Part shown: piece by piece, positions 1 through 9,900 of the stretch | Layout: each line of letters begins with the position of its first letter | Numbering within the stretch: the first letter of the stretch is position 1 | NCBI GenBank assembly: GCA_016866935.1 | Contig: VGKS01000004.1 | Location: forward strand, 1 to 39,098 | Reading direction: 5' to 3' | Length of the DNA stretch: 39,098 nt | From: Candidatus Pacearchaeota archaeon | GTDB lineage: Archaea; Nanobdellota; Nanobdellia; Pacearchaeales; GW2011-AR1 | Position numbers and translations under genes: made by a program | Notes under the pieces: generated by a model | The model's database searches: none | Told to the model about the DNA's origin: nothing | Seen by the model: the letters and a program-made list of their open reading frames with translations, nothing else

Positions 1-27
1 GACGTTCTTTGCAATAACTTTTCCCAT
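1..27 (-). CDS. 5' end of a CDS running off the window (MGKVIAKNV...)
   Basis: ATG on minus strand at 25-27, open to the window edge; TATA-like TTTAAATATAA upstream (about 58-68, minus). Confidence 0.45.
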
Positions 28-109
28 TTAACCTCCTTCTACAAAACAAAGTTCAACTTATATTTAAATGTTTGTATTTACCGACGGTAAAACGAACTCT
101 AAAAATAGT

Positions 110-478
110 TTAACGACGATAATATTTTTTTAATTTAGAGTAACTAACAAATTTTTTCAAGATATACATATTATCCAAATTAATAGGAATCTCGACGATT
201 TTGTAGAATTTTCTTTTCGACCTTATTGAAAATATGAAAGGTTTTACAATCTTACTATCAATAACCCTATTTTTATCATCAAGCCATATAGCTAAAAAAG
301 GAAAAAAGACGAAAAAAGAAGTTAAAGTGCCTTGCCATGTAACATATTTTCCAAAATCAAACAACAAACTAGAAGTATTTCTAGTTCTAAAAGTCAATCC
401 AAGACCTCTACGAAAAAAACCAACCATCTTAACAGGAATAGAAATGCTCTTTCCCTTTAGGAAAACACTAACCTTCAT
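110..478 (-). CDS. DUF192-like small protein
   Basis: Pattern GLGLTFR..SSLLFDF...FFVFFPFLAIWLDDKNRVID...VKPF...IVEIPIN resembles the DUF192 signature (GLM.R..L...G.LF.F......F.M.....LDI.FLD....V). Confidence 0.55.
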   Translation of the reverse strand: MKVSVFLKGKSISIPVKMVGFFRRGLGLTFRTRNTSSLLFDFGKYVTWQGTLTSFFVFFPFLAIWLDDKNRVIDSKIVKPFIFSIRSKRKFYKIVEIPINLDNMYILKKFVSYSKLKKYYRR

Positions 479-481
479 AAA

Positions 482-796
482 TCAAATATCTTTCATTTCT
501 GACTTTATCTTAGACATCTTCGCAATCTTATCAGAAACCTTATCTGATTTTCCAGACAACTCTTTCTTATGTTCTTGAAGTCTAGAATCTTTCTCTTCCA
601 AATTAGCAATTAAACGCTGTAATTCCGCTTCCTTTTTGCGAGTTTCAGATATATTAGAACTTGTCTTTTCCATGGATTTCTTCAAGGAATCCCTCTCCTT
701 GCTCAAAGAAGATATTTCATTCTCAAGGTCCTTAATAGCACCAGAAAGAGCAGACTTTTGTTTTTGTACCATGTTCCTCTCGATAGAACAAATCAA
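482..796 (-). CDS. coiled-coil protein of unknown function
   Basis: Heptad-rich Lys/Glu/Ser/Leu sequence; same strand and close to the surface-protein run. Confidence 0.55.
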   Translation of the reverse strand: MICSIERNMVQKQKSALSGAIKDLENEISSLSKERDSLKKSMEKTSSNISETRKKEAELQRLIANLEEKDSRLQEHKKELSGKSDKVSDKIAKMSKIKSEMKDI

Positions 797-802
797 TTCC
801 GT

Positions 803-1813
803 TTATAAACGTTTCTTTAAGCTAGCAGATAACTTATTTATCTCATCAATAGCTGAATCGTATGAATTTTTTGAGATATACTTCGAAGAGTAAGCTCTCT
901 CCAAAACATTCTTCTGTGCTTCTAACTTTCTAAGACCTTTAGCAGCATCGCTAAATTGAGTTTTTTTAACATATTCTAATTCAGATTTCCAGTCCTTTGC
1001 CTGATTCATAGAACGATTATACCATAAATAACTAACCAACATTATTGAAGAAATTAAAAATATGAATATTCCAGTATAAATCCTAGGTGTAAAATTATCG
1101 ACAGGGGGGCTAAACAAAAGACTATTCGATAAAGAAGCCTGATACATATCTATCCCATATGATTCTCCGCTTCTAGCAGAAACAACCATCAAAACTTCTT
1201 CATAATCAGTTAATCCTAAGTTAAAAAAATGTTCAAATGAAGCCTGCCTCGAAACAGAAACAACTTCATCAGAAGAAATCAATAAATCTCCATCAAGAGA
1301 ATAAATTGAGAAAGTAAGAGCAACTCCGTTAGAACCAGGATTATTATAATTAAGTTTATACACATTAACTATTGGAGAGAGTACAGTTTCTCCAGAAGTT
1401 ATAGAAATGTCAGAATTAGCATCAAAGTCTATAGAAACATCGTATCCTATTTCAGAACTTCTTGATTCAAGACCTATTATTATAGGTATTTCTTGAATAA
1501 TCTCAGACCCCTTTGAAATAATCAGATTATCAAAGTAAACTCCTCTAGCAATATTATCATTTCCTATAATTAAATTAAATGAACCAAAATCCTCACTTCC
1601 GACATTAATAGTATTTTGATCAAGCCTTACAGCCGGAGAGTTCTTTTCTAGAGTAGCAATATAAGTTCCCGCAGTGCCAGAGTTAAAAAAACTAATCGGG
1701 GATAAATAAGTTCCGCCTCGTACAGTCACAGTCATTATTTCAACAGTATCAGGAGTCTCTTGGGCACTTACAAAAAGCAGACATAAAATTAAAAGAATAA
1801 ACACTGCTTTCAT
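803..1813 (-). CDS. secreted/membrane-anchored surface protein with C-terminal TM and coiled-coil cytoplasmic tail
   Basis: N-terminal signal MKAVFILLILCLLFVSAQ; TM IYTGIFIFLISSIMLVSYLWY near the C-terminus; 1-nt gap to next gene. Confidence 0.7.
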   Translation of the reverse strand: MKAVFILLILCLLFVSAQETPDTVEIMTVTVRGGTYLSPISFFNSGTAGTYIATLEKNSPAVRLDQNTINVGSEDFGSFNLIIGNDNIARGVYFDNLIISKGSEIIQEIPIIIGLESRSSEIGYDVSIDFDANSDISITSGETVLSPIVNVYKLNYNNPGSNGVALTFSIYSLDGDLLISSDEVVSVSRQASFEHFFNLGLTDYEEVLMVVSARSGESYGIDMYQASLSNSLLFSPPVDNFTPRIYTGIFIFLISSIMLVSYLWYNRSMNQAKDWKSELEYVKKTQFSDAAKGLRKLEAQKNVLERAYSSKYISKNSYDSAIDEINKLSASLKKRL

Positions 1814-1814
1814 A

Positions 1815-2861
1815 CTATCTTTTCCTCATTGTAGCTTTAAATTGTTTACCTGAATGTCTAAAGAATAATATTGCAAGAATACATACTATAAGAGCAACAA
1901 CTAAAACACCAATAGCAAACCATGTCTGAGGAGTTATTAATGAATCAGATATCTTGAAGTGTGCGGTAGATGTAGCAAAACCGCCTATATATATCAACTC
2001 AACACCTAGAACATAATCTCCCGGTTCTAGTCCTGCAGTAGAAAATCTCTTACTATAACTCTTTGCTCCTTTAACGTAGAATGTCTCGGACTCCGTATAT
2101 CTTATATTTCCATCAAAGTCTTTTATAATATAATTCATGGTAACATCTACTCCGGTTTCTCCTCCAATTTCTAAAAGCTCTATTAATGCAGGAAGTCTCT
2201 GTCCTTCTCTAAGAACCCTATACAAATCTGGAACAGTAACTGTAGTATCGAATAATACCCCTTCACTTATAACATTAAGCAAAACCAAAACCTCTCTTGT
2301 AATTCCTTGATAAGTTAGTAAAATCTTTCCAGCATAAACTCCAGGTTCAGGAGCATTTATTGTAAATCTCAAAGGAACTCTTTCTGAAGGGTTCAAAGAT
2401 AAGTAATTAGTATTGAAAATAATATAATTCTCTATTCCAGTAACGCTTACAACAAGGTTTAATGCAGTCGAACCAATATTCTCAATTATTATCTCTTTTG
2501 TTTCACTTTCTCCTGAAACTATCTTTAGATTAAAACTATCCTCGCTAATAACAAAATTAGGAGAAGAATATACAGCGCCTCCACCACCTCCAGAACCCAA
2601 ACTTGGCGCAGAGGTTCCAGAGCATACACCACAATCCTCTTCGCAAGTAGAGCACGATTCAGCTCCATTACAGAGATTGTCACCACATGTAGCTCCGGAC
2701 GTTTCTACAAAAACTCCAACAGTTGCCTCTGAAGAGGAATGCCCTGCAAGCTTTGAATTATAATCATAAGTATAAACCCATAAAGAAAATATCAAACTCA
2801 AAAGAGAAAGAATACCTGCTGTAATCAAAAGCAAAAACAAAGACCTCTTTATCTGAATCAT
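1815..2861 (-). CDS. surface protein with Cys-rich motif (CGDNLCNGAESCSTCEEDCGVC) and Ig-like/CARDB-like ectodomain, N- and C-terminal TMs
   Basis: Hydrophobic N-terminus, Cys motif, Gly/Ser linker, beta-rich repeats, C-terminal TM. Confidence 0.7.
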   Translation of the reverse strand: MIQIKRSLFLLLITAGILSLLSLIFSLWVYTYDYNSKLAGHSSSEATVGVFVETSGATCGDNLCNGAESCSTCEEDCGVCSGTSAPSLGSGGGGGAVYSSPNFVISEDSFNLKIVSGESETKEIIIENIGSTALNLVVSVTGIENYIIFNTNYLSLNPSERVPLRFTINAPEPGVYAGKILLTYQGITREVLVLLNVISEGVLFDTTVTVPDLYRVLREGQRLPALIELLEIGGETGVDVTMNYIIKDFDGNIRYTESETFYVKGAKSYSKRFSTAGLEPGDYVLGVELIYIGGFATSTAHFKISDSLITPQTWFAIGVLVVALIVCILAILFFRHSGKQFKATMRKR

Positions 2862-2895
2862 ATAAAATTAATGAAATCTAGCATTAAATAGTTTA

Positions 2896-3303
2896 TTAGG
2901 CTCTGACTAATTTAATTATTATATTACCTGTATAGTTTCCTAAAAGATCAATAGAATCTGCACTAACAGTAAGATAAACTTTAGATGTCTGATAAGGTTC
3001 AATTATTGTTTGGTCAAAAGACAATATTCTCCTTATAGAACCATCAACTTTAGGTTCAACCTTTATTGGAAATGGATATGAATTATTAACAATTAATGAT
3101 CTTGTTGATGTTCCTCCGGGAACAATGCTTCCAAATGTTATAGAGCTAGTATTAACATCAAATCCTGCAACATCATAAGTAACAAATGCCGTAGTGTCAT
3201 AAGAATATTCAGAAAGAGGAGTCGTATAATAAAAATAAATAGAAACAGACATTACAAGAACAACTAAGGAAATAAAAAAAGAAAGTATTACTAGATTTCT
3301 CAT
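2896..3303 (-). CDS. small N-terminally anchored beta-rich surface protein
   Basis: Single N-terminal TM then ITFGSIVPGGTSTRSLIVNNSYPFPIKVEP...; start overlaps stop of 3300-4409 ORF. Confidence 0.6.
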   Translation of the reverse strand: MRNLVILSFFISLVVLVMSVSIYFYYTTPLSEYSYDTTAFVTYDVAGFDVNTSSITFGSIVPGGTSTRSLIVNNSYPFPIKVEPKVDGSIRRILSFDQTIIEPYQTSKVYLTVSADSIDLLGNYTGNIIIKLVRA

Positions 3304-4409
3304 CTTCTCTTCTTAAAGAATAATCTTTTTAAAATAATGTATAATGCTATAAAAAATAGTATGGCAAGTAATGCTGATACTGAATATATTATAATCCCAT
3401 AATTATCCCCTATGTAGAGCCTTCCTGTAGCAAGAGTTGATTGACCATGATAGCTTGCATTAAAATACAAGTCATAATATCCATCGAGATTTTCAGTATC
3501 AATATAGCTCTCTATAGTTTTTTGCTCCCAAGGCATTATATCAATAGAAGGTGTTCTGAAAACAGTACTATAAACCCCATTAGTAAGATTAACATCAACA
3601 TAAGCTCCATATATAGGAGAATTCCACATACTATCTAAAGTAACATAAAATCTCTGTATTCCATCACCTCTAATAGAGCTAGTATAATTAGTAATATTAA
3701 CAAACAATGAACCGACTCTAAATGATCTATTTACTTCTCTAGTTATATCCCTATATGAAACTCTTCCTGTTGCTATATAATTTCCAGGTTCAATACCAGA
3801 AGTCTCGGCATATTTTCTAAAATACCTATCTCCAGAAACAGGAATTGTTACGGGAGTAAATTCAATTCTTTTAACTGCTTTTCCAGTACTTGAAACAAAA
3901 TCAACATAAACCTCTTTTATTTCAAGAGGATTATCTCCTCTGTTAATTAAATAAAGTTCAACAGAAATCTGGTCATTTACATTTACGTCCAGGATATTCA
4001 AAGACAAATCCCCATAATAACCTGGATAAGGAACAAATGTTTTTATTATAGATCCAACTTCAACAAGAGTATTAATGAATGACGTTTCAGAAGGTCTTTC
4101 CTTTACGCTTACAGATACAGTGTGTTCTCCAGGTAAATCAATCTTTTCAGGGAAGTTTATAGAAAGAATAAAAGAACCACTTCCAACAACTGAGTTAGTA
4201 TTTACGGAAGAATACTGAGCTAAATATCCTCCCCTTATATTAACATCATATTCAACTCCCTCAACTGCATCTAAAACATAAAAGGTTATATTTGTCTGTT
4301 TTCCAGATTCGAAATTAATGTTTTTTATTGCAGGAGATATTCCTAATGAAGAGGCATAAGAAATACAAAATATAAAAGCTATAACTAAAATAAACCTCTT
4401 TATTACCAT
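3300..4409 (-). CDS. secreted NEW3/CARDB-like beta-domain protein, C-terminal TM
   Basis: Signal peptide followed by SLGISPA; TM YGIIIYSVSALLAILFFIALYIIL and basic tail. Confidence 0.7.
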   Translation of the reverse strand: MVIKRFILVIAFIFCISYASSLGISPAIKNINFESGKQTNITFYVLDAVEGVEYDVNIRGGYLAQYSSVNTNSVVGSGSFILSINFPEKIDLPGEHTVSVSVKERPSETSFINTLVEVGSIIKTFVPYPGYYGDLSLNILDVNVNDQISVELYLINRGDNPLEIKEVYVDFVSSTGKAVKRIEFTPVTIPVSGDRYFRKYAETSGIEPGNYIATGRVSYRDITREVNRSFRVGSLFVNITNYTSSIRGDGIQRFYVTLDSMWNSPIYGAYVDVNLTNGVYSTVFRTPSIDIMPWEQKTIESYIDTENLDGYYDLYFNASYHGQSTLATGRLYIGDNYGIIIYSVSALLAILFFIALYIILKRLFFKKRR

Positions 4410-4449
4410 ATACTAAAAAACCAACTGCCTTTTAAATACATTTTTAGAC

Positions 4450-5085
4450 TTAAGCAGCGAAAGCTACTGCAGTAATAGTGTCCCCAAGAGTTCCAGTAAA
4501 TGAATCTGAAGGTATTGTTAAGTTGAAATCAATACGTACAACATCTCTATCATCTAAGAATTGGAAGTAATTGCAGAACAAAGTAGTGCTAGTATTGACA
4601 ACATAGAAGAAATCTGTCTGCAATGCACCAGTTCCGCCTGAAGAGTTTCTGCAAGCACCAGATTCAAAGCTTGTAACATTCCATCTATATCCAGGAGAAG
4701 TTCCTCCAATCATTGAGGCAGCTGTCTTTGTACCAGATAAGTTCAAAGTGACATTAACATTTCCAAGATTCTCTATCCTTAAACCACCAGCATTCTGAAG
4801 AGACCAGTTACCATTAGTAACATTGTTAGTAGCAAATGTATTGAGTCCTGCAGAAGAAAATCCATCATTAACTCTTCCACTTCCCCAGTTAATTCTTGCT
4901 GTAGTAAAGTTAATAGTTACAACAGATTCTACAGTAAGGTTAGCTTCTCCTACGCTCGTAGCATAGCCAGATATTGTACTAAACAAAGTCTTAGCTGAAA
5001 GATAAAAGACCCCTACCGAAAATAAAGATATAATAAAAACAAAAACGGCAAATACCGTAACTGCCTTAGAATTGCTATCCGCCAT
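4450..5085 (-). CDS. pilin-like/fibre-subunit-like surface protein (211 aa)
   Basis: N-terminal TM, then beta-rich Thr/Asn-rich ectodomain (INWGSG...IENLGNVNVTLNLSG...). Confidence 0.6.
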   Translation of the reverse strand: MADSNSKAVTVFAVFVFIISLFSVGVFYLSAKTLFSTISGYATSVGEANLTVESVVTINFTTARINWGSGRVNDGFSSAGLNTFATNNVTNGNWSLQNAGGLRIENLGNVNVTLNLSGTKTAASMIGGTSPGYRWNVTSFESGACRNSSGGTGALQTDFFYVVNTSTTLFCNYFQFLDDRDVVRIDFNLTIPSDSFTGTLGDTITAVAFAA

Positions 5086-5278
5086 TACCAGATTGAACCC
5101 CTTTATTACTAGTCTCTACAAAAAAGCCTACATTTCCATAATTTGACGAAGGTCTTACCATCTCTTTATTATTAGAAGACTTCATATTGTAAATAGTTAA
5201 ATTGAAAACAACAGACAAAGCTGAAAGAACCAATGTAACCACAAGAATAACTACCAACACCTTCTTTAAATCTGCCAT
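5075..5278 (-). CDS. 67-aa single-TM small protein
   Basis: ORF overlapping next start; hydrophobic N-terminus; VGFFVETSN motif shared with the 1815-2861 protein. Confidence 0.55.
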   Translation of the reverse strand: MADLKKVLVVILVVTLVLSALSVVFNLTIYNMKSSNNKEMVRPSSNYGNVGFFVETSNKGVQSGNGG

Positions 5279-5335
5279 TACAAATAAAGAATAAATATCA
5301 TATATTTAAACATTTCCCGTTTTTCGGTAACAATC

Positions 5336-6526
5336 TTATCTTTTATTTGCCTTTTTCCTAAGAACCAAAAACCATGTAAGATTAAGTAAAACAAGTACTA
5401 TTACTACAACGACTAATATCGTATTTAAAGAACTATCTCTAGAGCTTGCAGAACTAACAACATAACCGACCCCTATAACAGTTATATCATTATCTGATAT
5501 ATCAAGCGTAAGCTCTTTTTGAGTAGATGTCTGTCCATAGTTAATGAACGCCTTAGCATTATAAGTTCCTGTTCTTACTCCTTCTGTATCCCAAAATGCA
5601 ACAAGAAGTTTACTAGAGAAAGCATTTATTTCATAAGTAGCAGATTTGAATTCAGCCATTACATCATTATCATCATTGAAAACTTGCATTGATATGTAAA
5701 CGTCCTCTGCAATGGAATTCAAAGTATTCTCTATCAAAAACTCAAACTTTGCTATTTCACCCAAACTAAAGTCATTGACTTCAACGCTCTTAAGGTCTAA
5801 AGTATCTTTTCCAACAGAAAATTCACTTTGTAAATTAAGAACAGACTCGTCATACAAGAGAGTAGCTATCGCCAAATATCTTCCCGAAGGTATTGAAGAA
5901 GTATCCCATTCAACGGCAATTTCTTTTCTTTCTCCTGCTAATATAGGGACTTCTTGAGTATTTAGGGTAGCAACTTTTTCATTTAAAGGGGTGTAAATAT
6001 CAATAACAGCTCGGGCTCTTGCAATATCCAATTTACCTTTACTTACAACAGGCAAAACAAAAGCAGTCTTTCCATCATTTGTTGTGCTGATACTTAAAGC
6101 AGACTGGGCATATTTTCCCGGGTAAGGAACGTCAATCAAAACTTTTGTAACAATTCCTATTACAGCACCAACATAGGTAGCAGAGGAACTTGGAGAGGGG
6201 TCAGGAACTTCAGTCACAACTATATCTGCATAGTGAGGTCCAGGAGATAATCCAGTAGGAATCTTTATAGTATATTTTATTGTTACTCCGCCAATATCAG
6301 GAGTAAGAGTAACATAATACTGGGATAATGCAATATTATTTTTCAACTCCCCCTCTGGTAAAATTACCAGATTAACTCTTTTATTTTCTGAGTTTATTAT
6401 ATCAAAAGAATAAGTTTGTTCACTTCCCGGACTATAATCAAATATTTTTTGAGCAGGAGTTATTCCAAATGATGAAACAAAAGGAATTAACAAAATAAGA
6501 AAGATAAAAATAGATTTACTCATCAT
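5336..6526 (-). CDS. secreted NEW3/CARDB-like protein, paralogue of 3300-4409
   Basis: Start revised from the track to MMSKSIFIFLILLIPFVSSFGITPA (signal peptide); C-terminal TM; VPYPGKY motif as in paralogue. Confidence 0.65.
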   Translation of the reverse strand: MMSKSIFIFLILLIPFVSSFGITPAQKIFDYSPGSEQTYSFDIINSENKRVNLVILPEGELKNNIALSQYYVTLTPDIGGVTIKYTIKIPTGLSPGPHYADIVVTEVPDPSPSSSATYVGAVIGIVTKVLIDVPYPGKYAQSALSISTTNDGKTAFVLPVVSKGKLDIARARAVIDIYTPLNEKVATLNTQEVPILAGERKEIAVEWDTSSIPSGRYLAIATLLYDESVLNLQSEFSVGKDTLDLKSVEVNDFSLGEIAKFEFLIENTLNSIAEDVYISMQVFNDDNDVMAEFKSATYEINAFSSKLLVAFWDTEGVRTGTYNAKAFINYGQTSTQKELTLDISDNDITVIGVGYVVSSASSRDSSLNTILVVVVIVLVLLNLTWFLVLRKKANKR

Positions 6527-6968
6527 TTCCTCCAGAGTAAACCAAACTTGTATTAACCAAAGAACCAGTACCATAAGTATTTATCAATAAGTCAGTCTCT
6601 CCTATATTAAAAAATCCAGTTTGATTTTCATCAACTCTTCTAAGTTCTATTTCAACATCAATTTCAAAAGTTATCTCCCTGACTTCGCTTGATGTTCCAT
6701 CAAAAAACTTTACAAAGTATCTTCCTTTTTCTAAAGTAAATGACTCATCTATAAATACTGTCTTGGGAGATGAAAATTTAGAATTGTCATCTATCAAAAC
6801 GTAATCAGTTGCTGGAATTGTGAATAACAAATTAGCATCTTCAGAAAATGGAGCTATTACCAAAGGCTGGGAGTATCCAACTAAAAAGAAAACAGAAATT
6901 AGCACCGCTCCAATAAGGATTGCATCTATTATCAAAATGTGTTTTTTATTTAACATAAATCTCCTCAT
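6516..6968 (-). CDS. N-terminally anchored small surface protein
   Basis: ORF with N-terminal TM HILIIDAILIGAVLISVFFLVGY; overlaps both neighbours slightly. Confidence 0.6.
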   Translation of the reverse strand: MRRFMLNKKHILIIDAILIGAVLISVFFLVGYSQPLVIAPFSEDANLLFTIPATDYVLIDDNSKFSSPKTVFIDESFTLEKGRYFVKFFDGTSSEVREITFEIDVEIELRRVDENQTGFFNIGETDLLINTYGTGSLVNTSLVYSGGNDE

Positions 6969-9900
6969 GACTCAACACTAGTGTAAATGTTATTGTTGAA
7001 TTCTTGAATCCGGGACCTTCGGTATTTGGAACAGTTACATTCAGGTCAACCTCCATAGTATCAAAATTATCTGTATAGTTCAAAGCATTAGCAAGAACAA
7101 TAGGTGAAGAAGTCAAGGGAATATTAGTATAACTTGTTGCAGAAAGATCAGCTCTAAATGTTTTATTCTGGAATATCCCATTAGTGCTTACATTATCAAC
7201 TTTAGCAGTATAATAAATGGAAGGGTTAGCCACAGATTTCCACAAACTTGAAGCACCTATAGTAGAGTTAGCCTTAACATTTCCTTGGTTAATTATTATA
7301 ATAGGATTAGGAGAATTATCACTTGTATCATTATATTTCAAATATTCAAGATTTCCAAAATCAACAGCACTTATATTCATTACAAAATTCAAGTAAGCCT
7401 GAACACTCAAGTTGAATGGTGCAGAAAATTGCCCATAATTAGTTCCATCATCAGTGGCTGTTACGCTCCATCTGTAATAATCTCCATTATCTATTAAACA
7501 GTTAAGCGGTGGACCTATGCTTTGTAAAGAAGAGCCCGAACTAAATATGTAAGTTGTAGCCCCATTATAGTTACTGTCTGCACAAGTTGAAGAAGCAATT
7601 AAAGAAATATTAATTCTGCTATCAACTATACTGTCTCCATCATCGTCACTTGAAGCAAATGTAAATATTTGATTAGTTCTGTTCAAAGTTACGCTTCCAT
7701 TAGAAGGATAAATTAAAGTAACATTAGGAGGGCTATTTATTATAGTTATGTTACTTGAATTGACTGTAAAGCTATCCATTCCATCCATTATAGTTAACTC
7801 TGCCTTCCAATTCTGTCCTTTTGTGGTATTTCCATCACCAAGAGTTGCAATAAAAGTAGTTCCATTCGCATAGCTTTTATTAAACTCAACAGTCAAATGG
7901 ACAAAGCTATTGTTATACCATCTGACAGTAACGTTCATTGTGTGGTTATTCAAATCAAGAAGTGTTGTTCTTACATTCAAATTTTCTGCAGTCTTATTTT
8001 GCCCTAAAGTAGAATTAAGTATTACAGCTGTTCCATTATAAGGAACATTATTTCCGACAGTAAAAGTATATACGGGAGAAACATTGTAGGCTCCGGCGTT
8101 ATCACTTACGTTAACCCTCCAGTGATATGTCCCTTCACGTAAACGATAAATATCAAGTATTTCTGCAGCTGTAAGAGTTTTATTGAAAATAGCAACATCA
8201 TCAATAAGGCCTTGGAAGTTATTATTTCCAGCTAATCCTCCAATTCCCAAAGAAGCATTTGTATCCATCAAAGAACCAGAGTCTATGCTTAGAATGGAAG
8301 ATTTATCTACCAATCCATTGACATAAGCTGTAGCATTTCTTGATGTCCTATTATAAGTGACGGCATAATGATACCACGTAGTATTTGGTACAAATACCGT
8401 ATTGGTATTTATTTGAACTCCAACAGTAGAGTTACCAATAGAAAATGCTATGGTCTTTGAGGCATTTTCAAATACAACTAAATAATCTCTGTCAGTGGAA
8501 TTGACTTGTTTGCTGACAATAGATCTATAAGCATTATCGCTAGTCACATTATTTGAAAAATTAAGCCATGCAACAACTGTAATCTCTCCAGTTATACTTG
8601 GAGAATTAAGTAAAGCATGGTCATTCAAAAGAATAGCTTCAGTATTATCAACCTCATAAGCCATGCCTAAACCATTTATGCTTCTTTCACGTCCACCGTT
8701 TAAATTAGAAGGAGTTCCATTGAATGCACCAGTAGCATAATCAACAACACTCGTCATATTATCTCCAAAAATAGTGTTATTGTCAAAGTGGTAAAGCAAG
8801 AACATTCCTTGAGTAGAATTGTACTTCAATGGAGGTATGCTATAATTAAAGAAGAACGTGCCGTTTGTTGTGAAGTTAACAGGTCCATACATTATATTTT
8901 CGTATGAAAAGTCATTATCAGTATCCACAAAAGCGGTTAAGTAGCCAGCCGTTCCATTTATCCAGTCAGTATCGTTTATCCCTAAGCTAATGTTTACACT
9001 TCTGACATTTGTTATAGAACCATTGGCAGGAGAATTCAAGCCGAATACATTAGGCGCCTTGCTTTCAGTATAAGTAACATTGAACATAAGTAAATCCTGT
9101 GATAAAGTACACGCTGCATCTTCTATATCATTCAAAACTTCTGTTCTTGCTATAGCTCGTGTTCCAGTACTACCAAAAAAGTTTCCACATGTCCAAGTCT
9201 CTAAACTTGTAACATTAACACAGCTTCTTCCAGGGTTAGCAGTTTTATCGGGGCAAGAAACACCTAAATTAGTAGGGCTTGCTCCTCCATTCGCATCAAC
9301 ATATAAGGGACAAGTAGTAAACCCTGTTGAAATATCATTCCACCATTCATAGCATAAAAATACTTGATTTACTAATTGGCAATTGACTATAGAGCTATTA
9401 AATACTGTAATATTTATTCCAGAGTATTCGTTAATATTCATCGTAGTATCTTCATTAGTTCCATCATCGCAACTAATCCTATCTGTCGCGCATGCAGCAG
9501 GATAAGTTCCAGTACAAGCGCTTGTGTAAGTATTAGGACTTCCGCTATTTATCATCGCATTACAACCCCGAGCTTTCAATTCGATCGCTCCGCCAGGTTG
9601 TGCTTGAGGGTCAATAATATGGTCAAATTCAATTTCCCCCCCAATAATACGTAAATCAAAAGTATCTTGAGTTCCATTCAGATTAGTCAAATATACTTTA
9701 TTGTAAACATTTTCACTTATATTTTCAAAAGTAACAATGATGTTGGTGGAATTAAATTCATAAACTTCTATAAGAACATTTTCTATAAGTGTTCCATTAG
9801 CGGCTCGTGGGTAAATTGTAATATCTTTTTCATTTGTTAGATTAATTTCAAAAGTAATTCTTACATAATGTCCATCCTGTATTGTTTCGCTCCAGGTTCC

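Noticed and set aside
9080-9352. Plus-strand ORFs within 6946-11856 (7285, 9080, 9376, 10688)
   Set aside because: Antisense to a long coherent coding frame with clear domain content; no promoter or family signal.
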